Assembly (NCBI RefSeq): GCF_020171725.1
Contig: NZ_JAIVAJ010000008.1
Span: 62,001-126,000 of the forward strand
DNA: 64,000 nucleotides
Origin: Halobacillus litoralis
GTDB lineage: Bacteria > Bacillota > Bacilli > Bacillales > Halobacillaceae
Direction: 5' to 3'
A model generated the notes under the pieces. That model had not been told where the DNA came from. It worked only from the letters and a program-made list of their open reading frames with translations, and made no database searches. Made by a program: the position numbers and the translations under genes. Of this stretch, positions 8,071 to 15,886 are shown piece by piece; the stretch's first letter is position 1; every line of letters starts with the position of its first letter.

Positions 8071-8086
8071 TAATACAAGTGTGTTA
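8071..8086. promoter_or_regulatory. Operator copy 2 for the 8097-8687 TetR regulator
   Basis: TAATACAAGTGTGTTA, an imperfect palindrome in which 12 of the 14 arm bases pair. It ends 10 bases before the TetR start codon, a position that would block the gene's own expression. The 42-bp offset from copy 1 equals four helical turns. Confidence 0.65.
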
Positions 8087-8096
8087 AAATATAGCT

Positions 8097-8687
8097 ATGC
8101 CAAAATTTATTGATCATGAAGAAAGAAAAATTCATATTGCTGAAGCGACTTGGAAGGTCATCCGTGAAGAAGGCATCGAAAAGGCGACAGTCCGTAAGAT
8201 TGCTGATGCGGCAGGACTTTCCACCGGGTCGCTGCGACATTATTTCTCAAGTCAGTCCGAGCTTCTCGCTTTTTCCATGGAGCTCGTATCAGAACGCGTC
8301 CGAACACGCGCCGAATCGAACTCCTATACAGGGACTCCCTTCGAAACCGTCATGGAGGCCTTATGCGAATTGATTCCGATCGATTCAGAGAAAAGGTTGG
8401 AAATGGAGGTGTGGTTGGCCTTCTCCTCTAAGATGCTGATTGATGAGAAGCTCAAAGCACTGGGAGAAGAGGTGTACGAAGAGATGAGGGGCGGAATGTC
8501 CAACGTGCTCCGTTTGCTCGATTCACTTGGACTCCTGCATGAGAACGCAGACTTGGAGATGGAAGCATCCAGGCTGCACGCACTCGTCGACGGGATGGCG
8601 ATGCACCATTTAATGCACCCTGATTCTTTTTCAAAGGAAAAAGTAATCGAAGTACTTGAACACCACCTGAAAAGCATCTGCACGTAA
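8097..8687 (+). CDS. TetR/AcrR-family transcriptional regulator
   Basis: A 196-residue repressor. The N-terminal helix-turn-helix is canonical: IAEATWKVIREEGIEKATVRKIA, then AAGLSTGSLRHYFSSQSELL with the recognition helix and the Y-F of the TetR signature. The rest is an all-helical ligand and dimer domain (residues about 60-196) resembling the C-terminal domain seen in PksA/BetI-like regulators. It faces the membrane-protein gene 7477-8013 across two operator-like repeats. The ligand is unknown. Initiation at ATG 8097 fits a strict TetR start (MPKFIDHEERK) although no strong ribosome site is visible. Confidence 0.92.
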   Translation: MPKFIDHEERKIHIAEATWKVIREEGIEKATVRKIADAAGLSTGSLRHYFSSQSELLAFSMELVSERVRTRAESNSYTGTPFETVMEALCELIPIDSEKRLEMEVWLAFSSKMLIDEKLKALGEEVYEEMRGGMSNVLRLLDSLGLLHENADLEMEASRLHALVDGMAMHHLMHPDSFSKEKVIEVLEHHLKSICT

Positions 8688-8730
8688 AAGACGACGCTTG
8701 GATCTGAGAATCCAGGCGCCGTCTTTTTTT
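8687..8730 (+). terminator. Terminator of the TetR gene
   Basis: AAAAGACG-CGC-TTGGAT pairs with ATCCAGGCG-CGTCTTTT around a CTGAGA loop, followed by T7. It starts at the TetR stop codon. The convergent gene at 8741 may share it. Confidence 0.85.
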
Positions 8731-8740
8731 ATGTATCGCT

Positions 8741-9124
8741 CTATTCTTTTTCGTATAAGTCGGTTAGGAACGTGCTCATCTCTTCCGGTAATTCCTCTAC
8801 CGCCATTACGTGGAGTCTTCCTGCCCCAAGCGTCGTTGCAAGCACATAGGATTTTTCTTCATATTCAAACACCGTGAATTGACCTATTCCTTTGTTCCGA
8901 TTATTTCGGATGTATTCCAAGTCTCCTTCGTCAAGGTTGTGCTCATATCCTTCAAGCATAAAGCTCTCCGGGCTATCATCAACGAAATTTATCTTTTGGT
9001 AAAGCTCCAGTGAACTCTTGGGTGTGTAGAACATGACATAGTAGGTGGACCCTCCTGCTGCCATCAGGATAATAATGAATAAAAGCGCCCATTCCGTTCG
9101 CGTATGCTTCCTTCTTTTCAGCAA
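8741..9124 (-). CDS. Membrane-anchored extracytoplasmic protein, unknown
   Basis: A 127-residue protein with a basic N-terminus (KRRKHTRTE), one hydrophobic anchor (residues about 12-33, WALLFIIILMAAGGSTYYVMF) and an acidic soluble domain outside. The soluble part ends with EELPEEMSTFLTDLYEKE. TTG at 9124 is used because AGGAGGAA lies 5-6 bases upstream. It is not obviously a lipoprotein since no Cys follows the anchor. It stands between the TetR terminator and rpsN2 on the same strand as rpsN2. No family was recognised. Confidence 0.65.
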   Translation of the reverse strand: MLKRRKHTRTEWALLFIIILMAAGGSTYYVMFYTPKSSLELYQKINFVDDSPESFMLEGYEHNLDEGDLEYIRNNRNKGIGQFTVFEYEEKSYVLATTLGAGRLHVMAVEELPEEMSTFLTDLYEKE

Positions 9125-9192
9125 ACTGTTCCTCCTCTCGCCAAACCAGATATCCCCATTCTATATCACCTGCACCATTTTTCCCATTCATG

Positions 9193-9226
9193 AAAAAAAG
9201 CCTGTCCCATTAACTCAAGGACAGAC
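9193..9226 (-). terminator. Terminator of rpsN2
   Basis: Read on the minus strand, AGTCTGTCC and GGGACAGGCT form the stem and are followed by T7. Its plus-strand text TGTCCCATTAACTC closely matches the start of the hairpin unit used in the 52-nt arrays (see findings). Confidence 0.8.
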
Positions 9227-9244
9227 TTCCAACTATATCACCCA

Positions 9245-9514
9245 TTACCAGCTTGCTTTCTTCACACCAGGAATCTGACCTTTATGCGCATACTCACGAA
9301 ACGCGATCCGGGACATCTTGAACTTCCTCATATAAGCACGAGGTCTCCCCGTCACTTCGCATCTTCCAGTCAGACGAGTCGGAGAAGAATCACGAGGAAG
9401 CTTACGAAGCGCTTCATAGTCCCCTTTCGCCTTCAACTCTCTTCTCAAATCCGCATACTTCGCTACCATTTCCTGACGCTTTTTCTCTTTTGCTACTTTA
9501 GATTTCTTAGCCAT
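9245..9514 (-). CDS. rpsN2: 30S ribosomal protein S14, zinc-independent paralogue
   Basis: An 89-residue S14 of the long, zinc-free type (starts [14 protein letters not shown]). It ends in the universally conserved [28 protein letters not shown] tail. The zinc ribbon Cys pairs of the standard S14 are absent; only one Cys is present, in [10 protein letters not shown]. In Bacillus subtilis the equivalent gene (yhzA/rpsN2) is derepressed by Zur when zinc is scarce and replaces the zinc-binding S14. A Zur-type operator lies 20-42 bases upstream here. The start at 9514 gives the family N-terminus; four extra codons (MNVK) to 9526 are unlikely to be used. Confidence 0.96.
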   Translation of the reverse strand: MAKKSKVAKEKKRQEMVAKYADLRRELKAKGDYEALRKLPRDSSPTRLTGRCEVTGRPRAYMRKFKMSRIAFREYAHKGQIPGVKKASW

Positions 9515-9533
9515 TTTCACATTCACCTTTCTT

Positions 9534-9556
9534 TAATTCGTATTGATTACGATTTA
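9534..9556. promoter_or_regulatory. Zur box upstream of rpsN2
   Basis: The core TCGTATT-G-ATTACGA, flanked by TAAT and TTTA, matches the Bacillus Zur box (TCGTAAT-n-ATTACGA) at 13 of 14 arm positions. It sits directly 5' of the rpsN2 ribosome site, where Zur bound to zinc would repress. Confidence 0.85.
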
Positions 9557-9593
9557 ATTTATTCAAAAAAATTTTGGGAGCCAGATTCGACTC

Positions 9594-9956
9594 CTATTCC
9601 TTCCCCGTCCCTGCGCTCGGCAAAGACACGTAAAACACCTTTCGATCCCCGCCATTCACGAGATGCGTACAATCCACCCAGCTCACCTCAGCAAGCATCT
9701 GCTCCAGACGCTCTGAAACGTGCTCTTCGATATCCCGTAACGTCTGCAGCAACTCAAACAACGTCATCCCGAAACGGTCCGCCGCAAGCTGGTGAGGACG
9801 TTCGATTTTCAGACGATCCATGAACTCCCCCTCGGTCGCCACAACCTCAGCCAGACGATCCTCCATATGGATGACATACGTATAAAGGGCTTGCTGCTCC
9901 TCCGGCAAAGACCCGACAATCCAATCGGTCCACTGCTCTATTAAATAATCACTCAT
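9594..9956 (-). CDS. Unknown cytoplasmic protein, possible Zur-regulon member
   Basis: A 120-residue soluble protein, acidic and helical for most of its length (MSDYLIEQWTDWIVGSLPEE ... LLQTLRDIEEHVSERLEQML), with a C-terminal strand-rich tail SWVDCTHLVNGGDRKVFYVSLP. It has one Cys and two or three His but no recognisable zinc motif. ATG at 9956 was chosen because GGTGG lies upstream at fair spacing; GTG 9965 is an alternative. It precedes rpsN2 on the same strand, and a second, weaker Zur-like box lies 25 bases upstream. I do not recognise the family. Confidence 0.65.
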   Translation of the reverse strand: MSDYLIEQWTDWIVGSLPEEQQALYTYVIHMEDRLAEVVATEGEFMDRLKIERPHQLAADRFGMTLFELLQTLRDIEEHVSERLEQMLAEVSWVDCTHLVNGGDRKVFYVSLPSAGTGKE

Positions 9957-9980
9957 CCTAACCACCCCGGTGATCTAATG

Positions 9981-10003
9981 TAAATCGTAATCGTTACTAT
10001 AAT
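9981..10003. promoter_or_regulatory. Zur-like half-perfect box upstream of 9594-9956
   Basis: TAAATCGTAAT-C-GTTACTA: the left arm is a perfect Zur half-site, the right arm (GTTACTA against ATTACGA) matches at 5 of 7. The spacing from the start codon is similar to that at rpsN2. Confidence 0.5.
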
Positions 10004-10102
10004 TTATCATTCTTTTCTACAATACACAACCCATTTGAAAAAATAAAGCAGCCGCCTGTCTAAGACGACTGCCGCAACGGCTGATTCGAGTTCAGGATGC
10101 TA

Positions 10103-10404
10103 ATTGGGACTGGGAACCTACGACTCTCGCTCTCTCTGTTCCAATAAAAGTCTATTGGGACGACCTACTCTGCTCTTCTCGCTACCCCTGTCCCATTAAA
10201 TCTTTATTGGGACGGCCAGCTCTACTACTCTCGCTCTGCCTGTCCCATTTAGACTTTATTGGGACTACCAGTTCTACTACTCTCACTATGCCTGTCCCAT
10301 TTAGACTTTATCGGGACTACCAGTTCTACTACTCTCGCTCTGCCTGTCCGATTTAGACTTTATCGGGACTAGCAATCCGCTACTCTCACGCCACCTGTCC
10401 CAAT
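10103..10404. repeat. 52-nt hairpin array 1 (five full hairpins, 302 nt)
   Basis: The array opens with the half-hairpin ATTGGGAC and closes with TGTCCCAAT. Between them are five copies of a hairpin of the form TGTCCCATTNANACTTTAT-TGGGAC, starting at 10138, 10189, 10241, 10293 and 10345, a period of 51-52 nt. The 27-nt inter-hairpin segments are similar to each other (ACTACCAGTTCTACTACTC type). It ends 14 bases from the stop of the OppF-like gene. It fills most of the 10004-10418 intergenic stretch; no gene is seen there. Confidence 0.9.
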
Positions 10405-10418
10405 CATGCTCAACCTAT

Positions 10419-11423
10419 TTATCGAGCAGCATACCCCGCTGAAGCCGGCTCCTCTATCGGATAAAAGCAGGCGACTTCCTGTCCGGACTCATTTTTCTCC
10501 TCAAGGATAGGGACCTCGGTCTTACAGCGGTCAGTCGCAAGCGGACATCTTGTATGGAACACGCAGCCGCTCGGCGGATTGGCGGGTGATGGCAGCTCGC
10601 TGCTCAGCACGATTCTTTCGCGGCTCCGCTCCTCGACCGGATCAGGGACGGGAACGGCTGACAGGAGTGCCCGCGAATACGGGTGCTGCGCCTTCGTCTG
10701 AAAGGAGCCTGCACCGGATTTCTCCATCACTTTTCCTAAGTACATGACGGCGACGCGGTCGGCCATATGGTTGATGACGGACAAATCATGGGCAATGAAC
10801 ACGTAGGTGAGGCCGAGCTTCTTCTGTAGGTCCTGCAGCAGGTTGATCACTTGAGCCTGCACGGATACGTCGAGGGCGCTGACGGGTTCGTCACAAATGA
10901 TCAGCTTCGGCTCAAGGGCGAGCGCCCGGGCAATGCCGATGCGCTGTCGCTGCCCGCCGGAAAATTCATGCGGAAGCTTATGGTAGTGCGTATCCGGATC
11001 GAGCCCGACGAGTTCGAGCAGCTCTTTGACGCGCGACTCGAGGCCGTCAGTTTTGTTGTAAGCCTTGAGTGGTGCGGCGATGCTGTCGCCGATTTTCATC
11101 CTGGGGTTCAGGCTCGTATAAGGGTCCTGGAAGATCATCTGGACGTCGCGTCTCATCTCACGGGTTTCCTTGGCGTCCGCCTTTGTATAGTCCTTCCCGT
11201 TGAACAGGATTTCGCCGGACGTCGGCTCCTGGAGACCGATGATGCTGCGGGCGAGTGTACTTTTTCCGCAGCCGGATTCTCCGACGATGCCGAGCGTCTC
11301 GCCTTCCCGGACGGTGAGGTCGACGCCGTTGAGCGCCTTCACATGCTGCTTCGGGCGCTGGAACAGCCCTTTTTTCACAGGGAAATGAACGTGCAGGTCC
11401 TTGATTTCGAGCAACTCACTCAT
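10419..11423 (-). CDS. Oligopeptide/dipeptide ABC transporter ATPase, OppF/DppF type
   Basis: A 334-residue ATPase, the second nucleotide-binding subunit of a peptide importer. Motifs: Walker A GESGCGKST (about residue 47), Q-loop IFQDPYTSLNPRM, signature FSGGQRQRIGIARAL, Walker B LIICDEPVSALDVSVQ, switch His FIAHDLSVI. The C-terminal oligopeptide domain is present with the iron-sulfur-type Cys set (PSGCVFHTRCPLATDRCKTEVP ... ACFYP) common in OppD/F proteins. It is the last gene of the operon and starts 4 bases inside the end of the OppD-like gene (ATGA overlap). Array 1 follows the stop; no classical terminator was found between them. Confidence 0.94.
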   Translation of the reverse strand: MSELLEIKDLHVHFPVKKGLFQRPKQHVKALNGVDLTVREGETLGIVGESGCGKSTLARSIIGLQEPTSGEILFNGKDYTKADAKETREMRRDVQMIFQDPYTSLNPRMKIGDSIAAPLKAYNKTDGLESRVKELLELVGLDPDTHYHKLPHEFSGGQRQRIGIARALALEPKLIICDEPVSALDVSVQAQVINLLQDLQKKLGLTYVFIAHDLSVINHMADRVAVMYLGKVMEKSGAGSFQTKAQHPYSRALLSAVPVPDPVEERSRERIVLSSELPSPANPPSGCVFHTRCPLATDRCKTEVPILEEKNESGQEVACFYPIEEPASAGYAAR

Positions 11424-12412
11424 GAGGACACCACTCCTTCCTTCAAAGATTCGAACTCAGAAAAAGAAAGCAGGCAGGCCGCTTCGTGTCCGCTCCCGCG
11501 TTCCTTAAGATCCGGATCGACGTGACGGCACGCCTCGGTTGCGAACGGGCATCTCGGCTCGAAGCTGCACCCAGCAGGCGGATCGATCAGACTCGGCGGC
11601 TGTCCGTCGATCGGGACGAGCCGCTCTCCGCCACCGACGGACGGAATCGACCGCAGCAGTGACCACGTATAAGGCATCGCCGTCCGGTAGAAGATATCCT
11701 CCGCACTGCCGGACTCGACGAGGCGGCCGGCATACATGACGAGGATCCGGTCCGCCAGATGAGCGACGACGCCGAGGTCGTGGGTGATGATCATAATCGC
11801 GGCCCCGTATCTTTTCTGAATGCCCTTCAGCAGCTCCAGCACCTGAGCTTGAATCGTAACATCGAGCGCGGTCGTCGGTTCGTCTGCAATCAGAAGCTTC
11901 GGCTCTGAAGCGAGCGCCATCGCAATCAGCACACGTTGACGCATCCCGCCGGAAAATTGATGCGGGTAACTTTCGATGCGTGCCTCAGGATCAGGAATGC
12001 CGACATCCCGAAGCAGCTCGATCGCTTTCTCGCGCGCTTCCTTCTTCGGCCGCTTGCGGTGAGCCTGGATCGCTTCGATCAGCTGCTTGCCGATCTTGAA
12101 GACCGGGTTCAAGCTCGACATCGGATCCTGGAAAATCATCGCGATGTCACTGCCGCGCAGTTTTCGGAGTTCTTTTTTATTCATCTTCAAGACGCTCCGG
12201 TCATTGAAATAGACGTCCCCTTCCGGGTAGGCAGCCGGAGGCTCTGGGTTCAGCTTCATAAGCGAGTGGGCAAGCACACTCTTCCCGCTGCCCGATTCGC
12301 CTACGATTCCGACCGTTTCCCCTGCCTCGATCGAGAAGGTGACGCCATCGACGGCTTTGACGGTGCCGTCCGGCGTATCTAAATGTACATGAAGGTTGTT
12401 CACTTGAAGCAT
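11420..12412 (-). CDS. Oligopeptide/dipeptide ABC transporter ATPase, OppD/DppD type
   Basis: A 330-residue ATPase pairing with the OppF-like subunit. Motifs: Walker A GESGSGKSV, IFQDPMSSLNPVFKIG, signature FSGGMRQRVLIAMAL, Walker B LLIADEPTTALDVTIQ, switch ITHDLGVVAHLADRILVMYAG. The C-terminal domain carries the Cys cluster GCSFEPRCPFATEACRHVDP ... AACLLS. The gene lies 15 bases downstream of the OppC-like gene and overlaps the next gene by 4 bases. The family imports short peptides; the S-box upstream of the operon points to sulfur-containing substrates. Confidence 0.95.
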   Translation of the reverse strand: MLQVNNLHVHLDTPDGTVKAVDGVTFSIEAGETVGIVGESGSGKSVLAHSLMKLNPEPPAAYPEGDVYFNDRSVLKMNKKELRKLRGSDIAMIFQDPMSSLNPVFKIGKQLIEAIQAHRKRPKKEAREKAIELLRDVGIPDPEARIESYPHQFSGGMRQRVLIAMALASEPKLLIADEPTTALDVTIQAQVLELLKGIQKRYGAAIMIITHDLGVVAHLADRILVMYAGRLVESGSAEDIFYRTAMPYTWSLLRSIPSVGGGERLVPIDGQPPSLIDPPAGCSFEPRCPFATEACRHVDPDLKERGSGHEAACLLSFSEFESLKEGVVSS

Positions 12413-12427
12413 TCCGTATCCTCTCCT

Positions 12428-13267
12428 TTAGGCAGCCTTCGTTTTCACTTTCCGTTTCCGTTTGATGTTGTGCGGGTCAAAGGCGTCACGCAGGCCGTCT
12501 CCGAGTAAGTTCAAGGCAAGGACGGTGATGACAATCGCAAGCCCCGGGAAGATCGAGTACCACGGCGCCAGGGTCAAATAGATCTGCGCCTCCTGCAGCA
12601 TGCTTCCCCATGTCGGAGTGGACGGATCGACACCGACACCGAGAAAGCTGAGCGCCGCTTCCGCGAGAATCGCCTTGGCAAAAATGAACGTCGTCTGCAC
12701 GATGATCGGCGAAAGGACGTTCGGTAGAACATAGCGTCCGATGACGACACCATGACCAGCCCCTGTCGTTCTCGCCGCTTCCACGTAGGACTCATTCTTC
12801 ACCTGTAAAACAGCTGAACGGACGACCCTTGCCATCACAGGGAAAAAGGCGAGTGTCAGGGCGATGATGATGTTGACGAGACTCCCTCCGAGCGCGGCGA
12901 CGAGCGCCAGCGCAAGCAGTAAAGCCGGAAAGGCGAGGAAGCCATCGATGATCCGCATCAGGACGAAGTCGACCTTCCTGAAATAGCCCGAGACGAGTCC
13001 GAGGACGGTCCCGATCAATGTGGCGAACACCGCCACTAGGACGCCGACCGCAAGGGAGACCTGGGCGGCGACAACCGTTCGTGCGAAGACGTCCCGACCG
13101 AAGTCGTCCGTCCCGAACCAATGATCGACACTTGGTGCACTCAGCCGCTGTTCAGGATCGATTTCCGACGGGGAGACCGGCAGCCACCACTGGGCTGTGA
13201 TCGTAGCCAAGACGATGATGACGAGCATCGTCAGGGCGAGCACGTTTGTTTTTTTCTGAAACATCAT
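12428..13267 (-). CDS. Peptide ABC transporter permease, OppC/DppC type
   Basis: A 279-residue permease with the OppC N-terminal signature (a short cytoplasmic lead, one helix LALTMLVIIVLATITAQW, then PSEIDPEQRLSAPSVDHWFGTDDFGRDVFARTVV). The FGTDxxGRD motif is diagnostic of OppC/DppC. The EAA-type loop YVEAARTTGAGHGVVIGRYVLPN contacts the ATPases. It ends with DGLRDAFDP, the usual OppC C-terminus, followed by a basic tail. It lies 18 bases downstream of the OppB-like gene. Confidence 0.95.
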   Translation of the reverse strand: MMFQKKTNVLALTMLVIIVLATITAQWWLPVSPSEIDPEQRLSAPSVDHWFGTDDFGRDVFARTVVAAQVSLAVGVLVAVFATLIGTVLGLVSGYFRKVDFVLMRIIDGFLAFPALLLALALVAALGGSLVNIIIALTLAFFPVMARVVRSAVLQVKNESYVEAARTTGAGHGVVIGRYVLPNVLSPIIVQTTFIFAKAILAEAALSFLGVGVDPSTPTWGSMLQEAQIYLTLAPWYSIFPGLAIVITVLALNLLGDGLRDAFDPHNIKRKRKVKTKAA

Positions 13268-13285
13268 TTGCTCCTCCTCGGTTTG

Positions 13286-14230
13286 TTAGTCATAGCGGAT
13301 GCGTGGATCGAGGAATGTATAAAGCAGATCCACAAGCAGGTTGACGAGTACATAAATGGCGGCGATGAACAGGACGACGCCTTGGACGACGGGATAGTCG
13401 CGGCGGTGGATCGAGTCGATCAACAGCTGTCCGATGCCTGGGATGGTGAACAGGGTTTCGATGATGACGGTGCCGCCGAGCAGTCCGGCGACGGTTGCGC
13501 CGAGTACGGTGGTCGTCGGAATCAGGGCGTTCGGGAAGACGTGGCCGACAAGGACGTCCCGCTCACGTATGCCTTTGGCCCGGGCTGTTTTCGTATAGTC
13601 CTGGTTGACGGATTCGAGCATGCTGTCGCGCAGCATCCTTGCGATGATGCCGACTTCGACGATTGCCAGCACGAATGACGGCAGAAGCAGGTGATAGAGC
13701 CAGCCCCCGAAGCCTTCTGCGAGCGGGATGTAGCCCGCAACAGGAAAGACAGGCAGAGCGACACCGAATCCGAGCACGAGCAGGATCGCCAGCCAGAAAT
13801 CCGGGATCGAAACGCCGAACAGGGAGACGGAAGTGAAGATCGGATCGAGCACCGTTTTTCTGAGCGCGACAATCGCAATAGCAGTCGGGATGGCGATGCT
13901 CAGTAACAGAATCATCGATAGAGCCATCAGACTGAACGTCGGACCGAAGTTGGCAAAGATCAGGTCCGTCACGGCTTGTTCAGAGTAGACGGACGTACCA
14001 AGGTCACCCGTCACGACTTGGGACAACCAGGTGAAAAATTGGACATAGAGCGGTTCGTTCAAGCCGAGCTGTTCTTCAAGATCGGCAATGGCCTCAGGCG
14101 AGCTGTCCTCTCCGAGAATGAGAAAAGCCGGGTTGCCGGGCGTCAGGTGGACGATCATGAAGACGATGATGCTGACGACGAACATGACGGGAATGACAGA
14201 TAGTAAACGTCGGATGATATATGTAAGCAA
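13286..14230 (-). CDS. Peptide ABC transporter permease, OppB/DppB type
   Basis: A 314-residue permease with the OppB signature: YIIRRLLSVIPVMFVVSIIVF at the start, then HLTPGNPAFLILG and the loop ALIEVGIIARMLRDSMLESV-like region with DYTKTARAKGIRERDVLVGH, and the final LVDLLYTFLDPRIRYD. It forms the channel with the OppC-like subunit. It is separated from the substrate-binding protein gene by 63 bases that contain a stem-loop, and GGAGGA precedes its ATG. Confidence 0.95.
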   Translation of the reverse strand: MLTYIIRRLLSVIPVMFVVSIIVFMIVHLTPGNPAFLILGEDSSPEAIADLEEQLGLNEPLYVQFFTWLSQVVTGDLGTSVYSEQAVTDLIFANFGPTFSLMALSMILLLSIAIPTAIAIVALRKTVLDPIFTSVSLFGVSIPDFWLAILLVLGFGVALPVFPVAGYIPLAEGFGGWLYHLLLPSFVLAIVEVGIIARMLRDSMLESVNQDYTKTARAKGIRERDVLVGHVFPNALIPTTTVLGATVAGLLGGTVIIETLFTIPGIGQLLIDSIHRRDYPVVQGVVLFIAAIYVLVNLLVDLLYTFLDPRIRYD

Positions 14231-14246
14231 CCGATCTTCCTCCTTT

Positions 14247-14286
14247 AAAAAAAGGGAAGAAAATCGCCTGTCACGACGATTTTCTC
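14247..14286 (-). terminator. Intra-operon stem-loop after the peptide-binding protein gene
   Basis: On the minus strand GAAAATCG and CGATTTTC form an 8-bp stem around ten bases, followed by TTCCC and T7. Such partial terminators or 3' stabilisers after binding-protein genes raise that gene's transcript level above the permease genes. Confidence 0.65.
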
Positions 14287-14293
14287 CTCTTCG

Positions 14294-15886
14294 TTATTCC
14301 GCTTTCCACGTGTTCCAGAAGCGTGGGCCGTACCAGCTCGTGTAGTTCTTCAAATCTTCGGAACGAGCATCAAGATTCGAGACGTTCGCGATTTTTTCAA
14401 ACGGAAGCTCTTCATAAAGTGTGCCGTTCAAGTCGGCAAGGATCTGCTGTTTCTCCTCTTCCGTTTCGGCGGTTGCCCACTGGGAAATGAGGCTCTGCCA
14501 CTTCTCACTGTTATACCAGCCGCTGCTGTTGGAATCCTGACCGACCATTCCGGCCTGGTTCGGCGAGAAGAACGGCGACCAGCTGATGACGACCATGTCC
14601 CAGTTGGACGGTTCGCCCCACTTCTCTAGATAGGTCGCCCATTCATACGACTCGAGCTCAACGTCGAAGCCGACCTCTTCCAGCTGCTGTTCCGTGATTT
14701 CTGCGATTTTCTTATAGTCGCTGTAGTCGTTGGCGAAAATGATACGGATCGTTTCCCCGTTATAGCCACTCTCTTCAAGCAGCTGCTTCGCTTTTTCCGG
14801 GTCATAGTTCGAGAAGTCCTCGATGTTCTCACCTGAATAAAAAGCGGTCTGGTTCGGCGTGAACAACGCCCCGTCCAGTCCGTAGAAGTCTTCGTTTCCG
14901 TACGTCGCTTTCGCAATCGTTTCTTTATCGAGCGCAGCATTCAGCGCTTGGCGGACTTTGATGTCTTCAAACGGTCCTTCAGACTTATCCGTTGTCAAAA
15001 TCGAGTAGCCGTTATTGGACGTCTCTGCCTCAATGCCTGGTGTCGTTTCGATCACCTCATAAAGGTCGAGCGGGATGCCCTCGCCGTAATCGTAAAGGTC
15101 CGTCTTCAGTCCATTCAAAATGACTTGTGGGTCTTTGACGACTTTGAAATGGACCGCATCAAGATAAGCGGTCTTCGCACCGGTCAGGCCGCTCGTTTCC
15201 CCTTCTTTTGAGGCATAGTCTTCATACTTCGTAATGACGATTTCGTCACCGCGTTTCCACGAGTCGAATTGGAACGGTCCTGTTCCAATCAGCTGATCAC
15301 GCGTCAGCGGCTGTTCACCTGCTGCTTCTGCGATCGATTTCGGAATCACGACAGCTGATGATTTCGGCGCTGCGAGGTCAGATAGAAGCGACGTGTACGC
15401 TTTGTTCAGCTCGATCTTCAACTGATGTTCATCCACGGCCTCAACAGACTCCACGTGTTCATTGGTGATCTCACCTACAGACGATACCTTCAGCCAGCGG
15501 TTCAGCGATGCGACCGCATCCTCTGCCGTCACTGGGTCGCCGTTATGGAACGTCACCCCTTCACGGATGTTGATCGTGTACGTCTGGCCGTCCTCACTCA
15601 CTTCATAACTCTCTGCGAGAAGCGGCTTCGCTTCGTAATCCTGATTGAGCGCAAATAACCCTTCGAAGATATGCCAGCCGATTTTACGGGCGGCACTTTC
15701 TCCCGTGTACATCCAGTCCAGCGTATTCGGGTCAGCGCTGATGGCGACATTCAGCTCTCCGCCTTCCACGGGTTCTCCGGAATCGTTCCCAGAGCTTTCT
15801 GTATTGGCACTTCCTTCACTGTTCGAGCATCCGATCAAGCCGAATAAGGCAACGGCACTGACAAGTAAGAATAATAGTTTCTTCAT
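14294..15886 (-). CDS. Peptide-binding lipoprotein, SBP family 5 (OppA/DppA type)
   Basis: A 530-residue extracellular receptor of the Opp-type importer. The signal peptide ends in the lipobox LIGC (Cys near residue 20) followed by a Ser/Gly/Glu-rich linker. The mature domain begins GGELNVAISADPNTLDWMYT, and family-5 landmarks include EDGQTYTINIREGVTFHNGDPVTAEDAVASL and IRIIFANDYSDYKKIAE. Its length is typical of DppA-like receptors. The start codon overlaps the amidohydrolase stop (ATGA) with GGGAGGA inside that gene, so the two are translationally coupled. Ligand specificity is unknown; the SAM riboswitch suggests methionine- or cysteine-containing peptides or acylated derivatives. Confidence 0.95.
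   Translation of the reverse strand: MKKLLFLLVSAVALFGLIGCSNSEGSANTESSGNDSGEPVEGGELNVAISADPNTLDWMYTGESAARKIGWHIFEGLFALNQDYEAKPLLAESYEVSEDGQTYTINIREGVTFHNGDPVTAEDAVASLNRWLKVSSVGEITNEHVESVEAVDEHQLKIELNKAYTSLLSDLAAPKSSAVVIPKSIAEAAGEQPLTRDQLIGTGPFQFDSWKRGDEIVITKYEDYASKEGETSGLTGAKTAYLDAVHFKVVKDPQVILNGLKTDLYDYGEGIPLDLYEVIETTPGIEAETSNNGYSILTTDKSEGPFEDIKVRQALNAALDKETIAKATYGNEDFYGLDGALFTPNQTAFYSGENIEDFSNYDPEKAKQLLEESGYNGETIRIIFANDYSDYKKIAEITEQQLEEVGFDVELESYEWATYLEKWGEPSNWDMVVISWSPFFSPNQAGMVGQDSNSSGWYNSEKWQSLISQWATAETEEEKQQILADLNGTLYEELPFEKIANVSNLDARSEDLKNYTSWYGPRFWNTWKAE

Noticed and set aside
10103..10404. Regularly spaced repeats could be taken for a CRISPR array
   Set aside because: The segments between the hairpins are similar to each other rather than unique, the repeat is only a degenerate 25-nt hairpin, four such arrays occur in separate intergenic regions and no cas gene is present.
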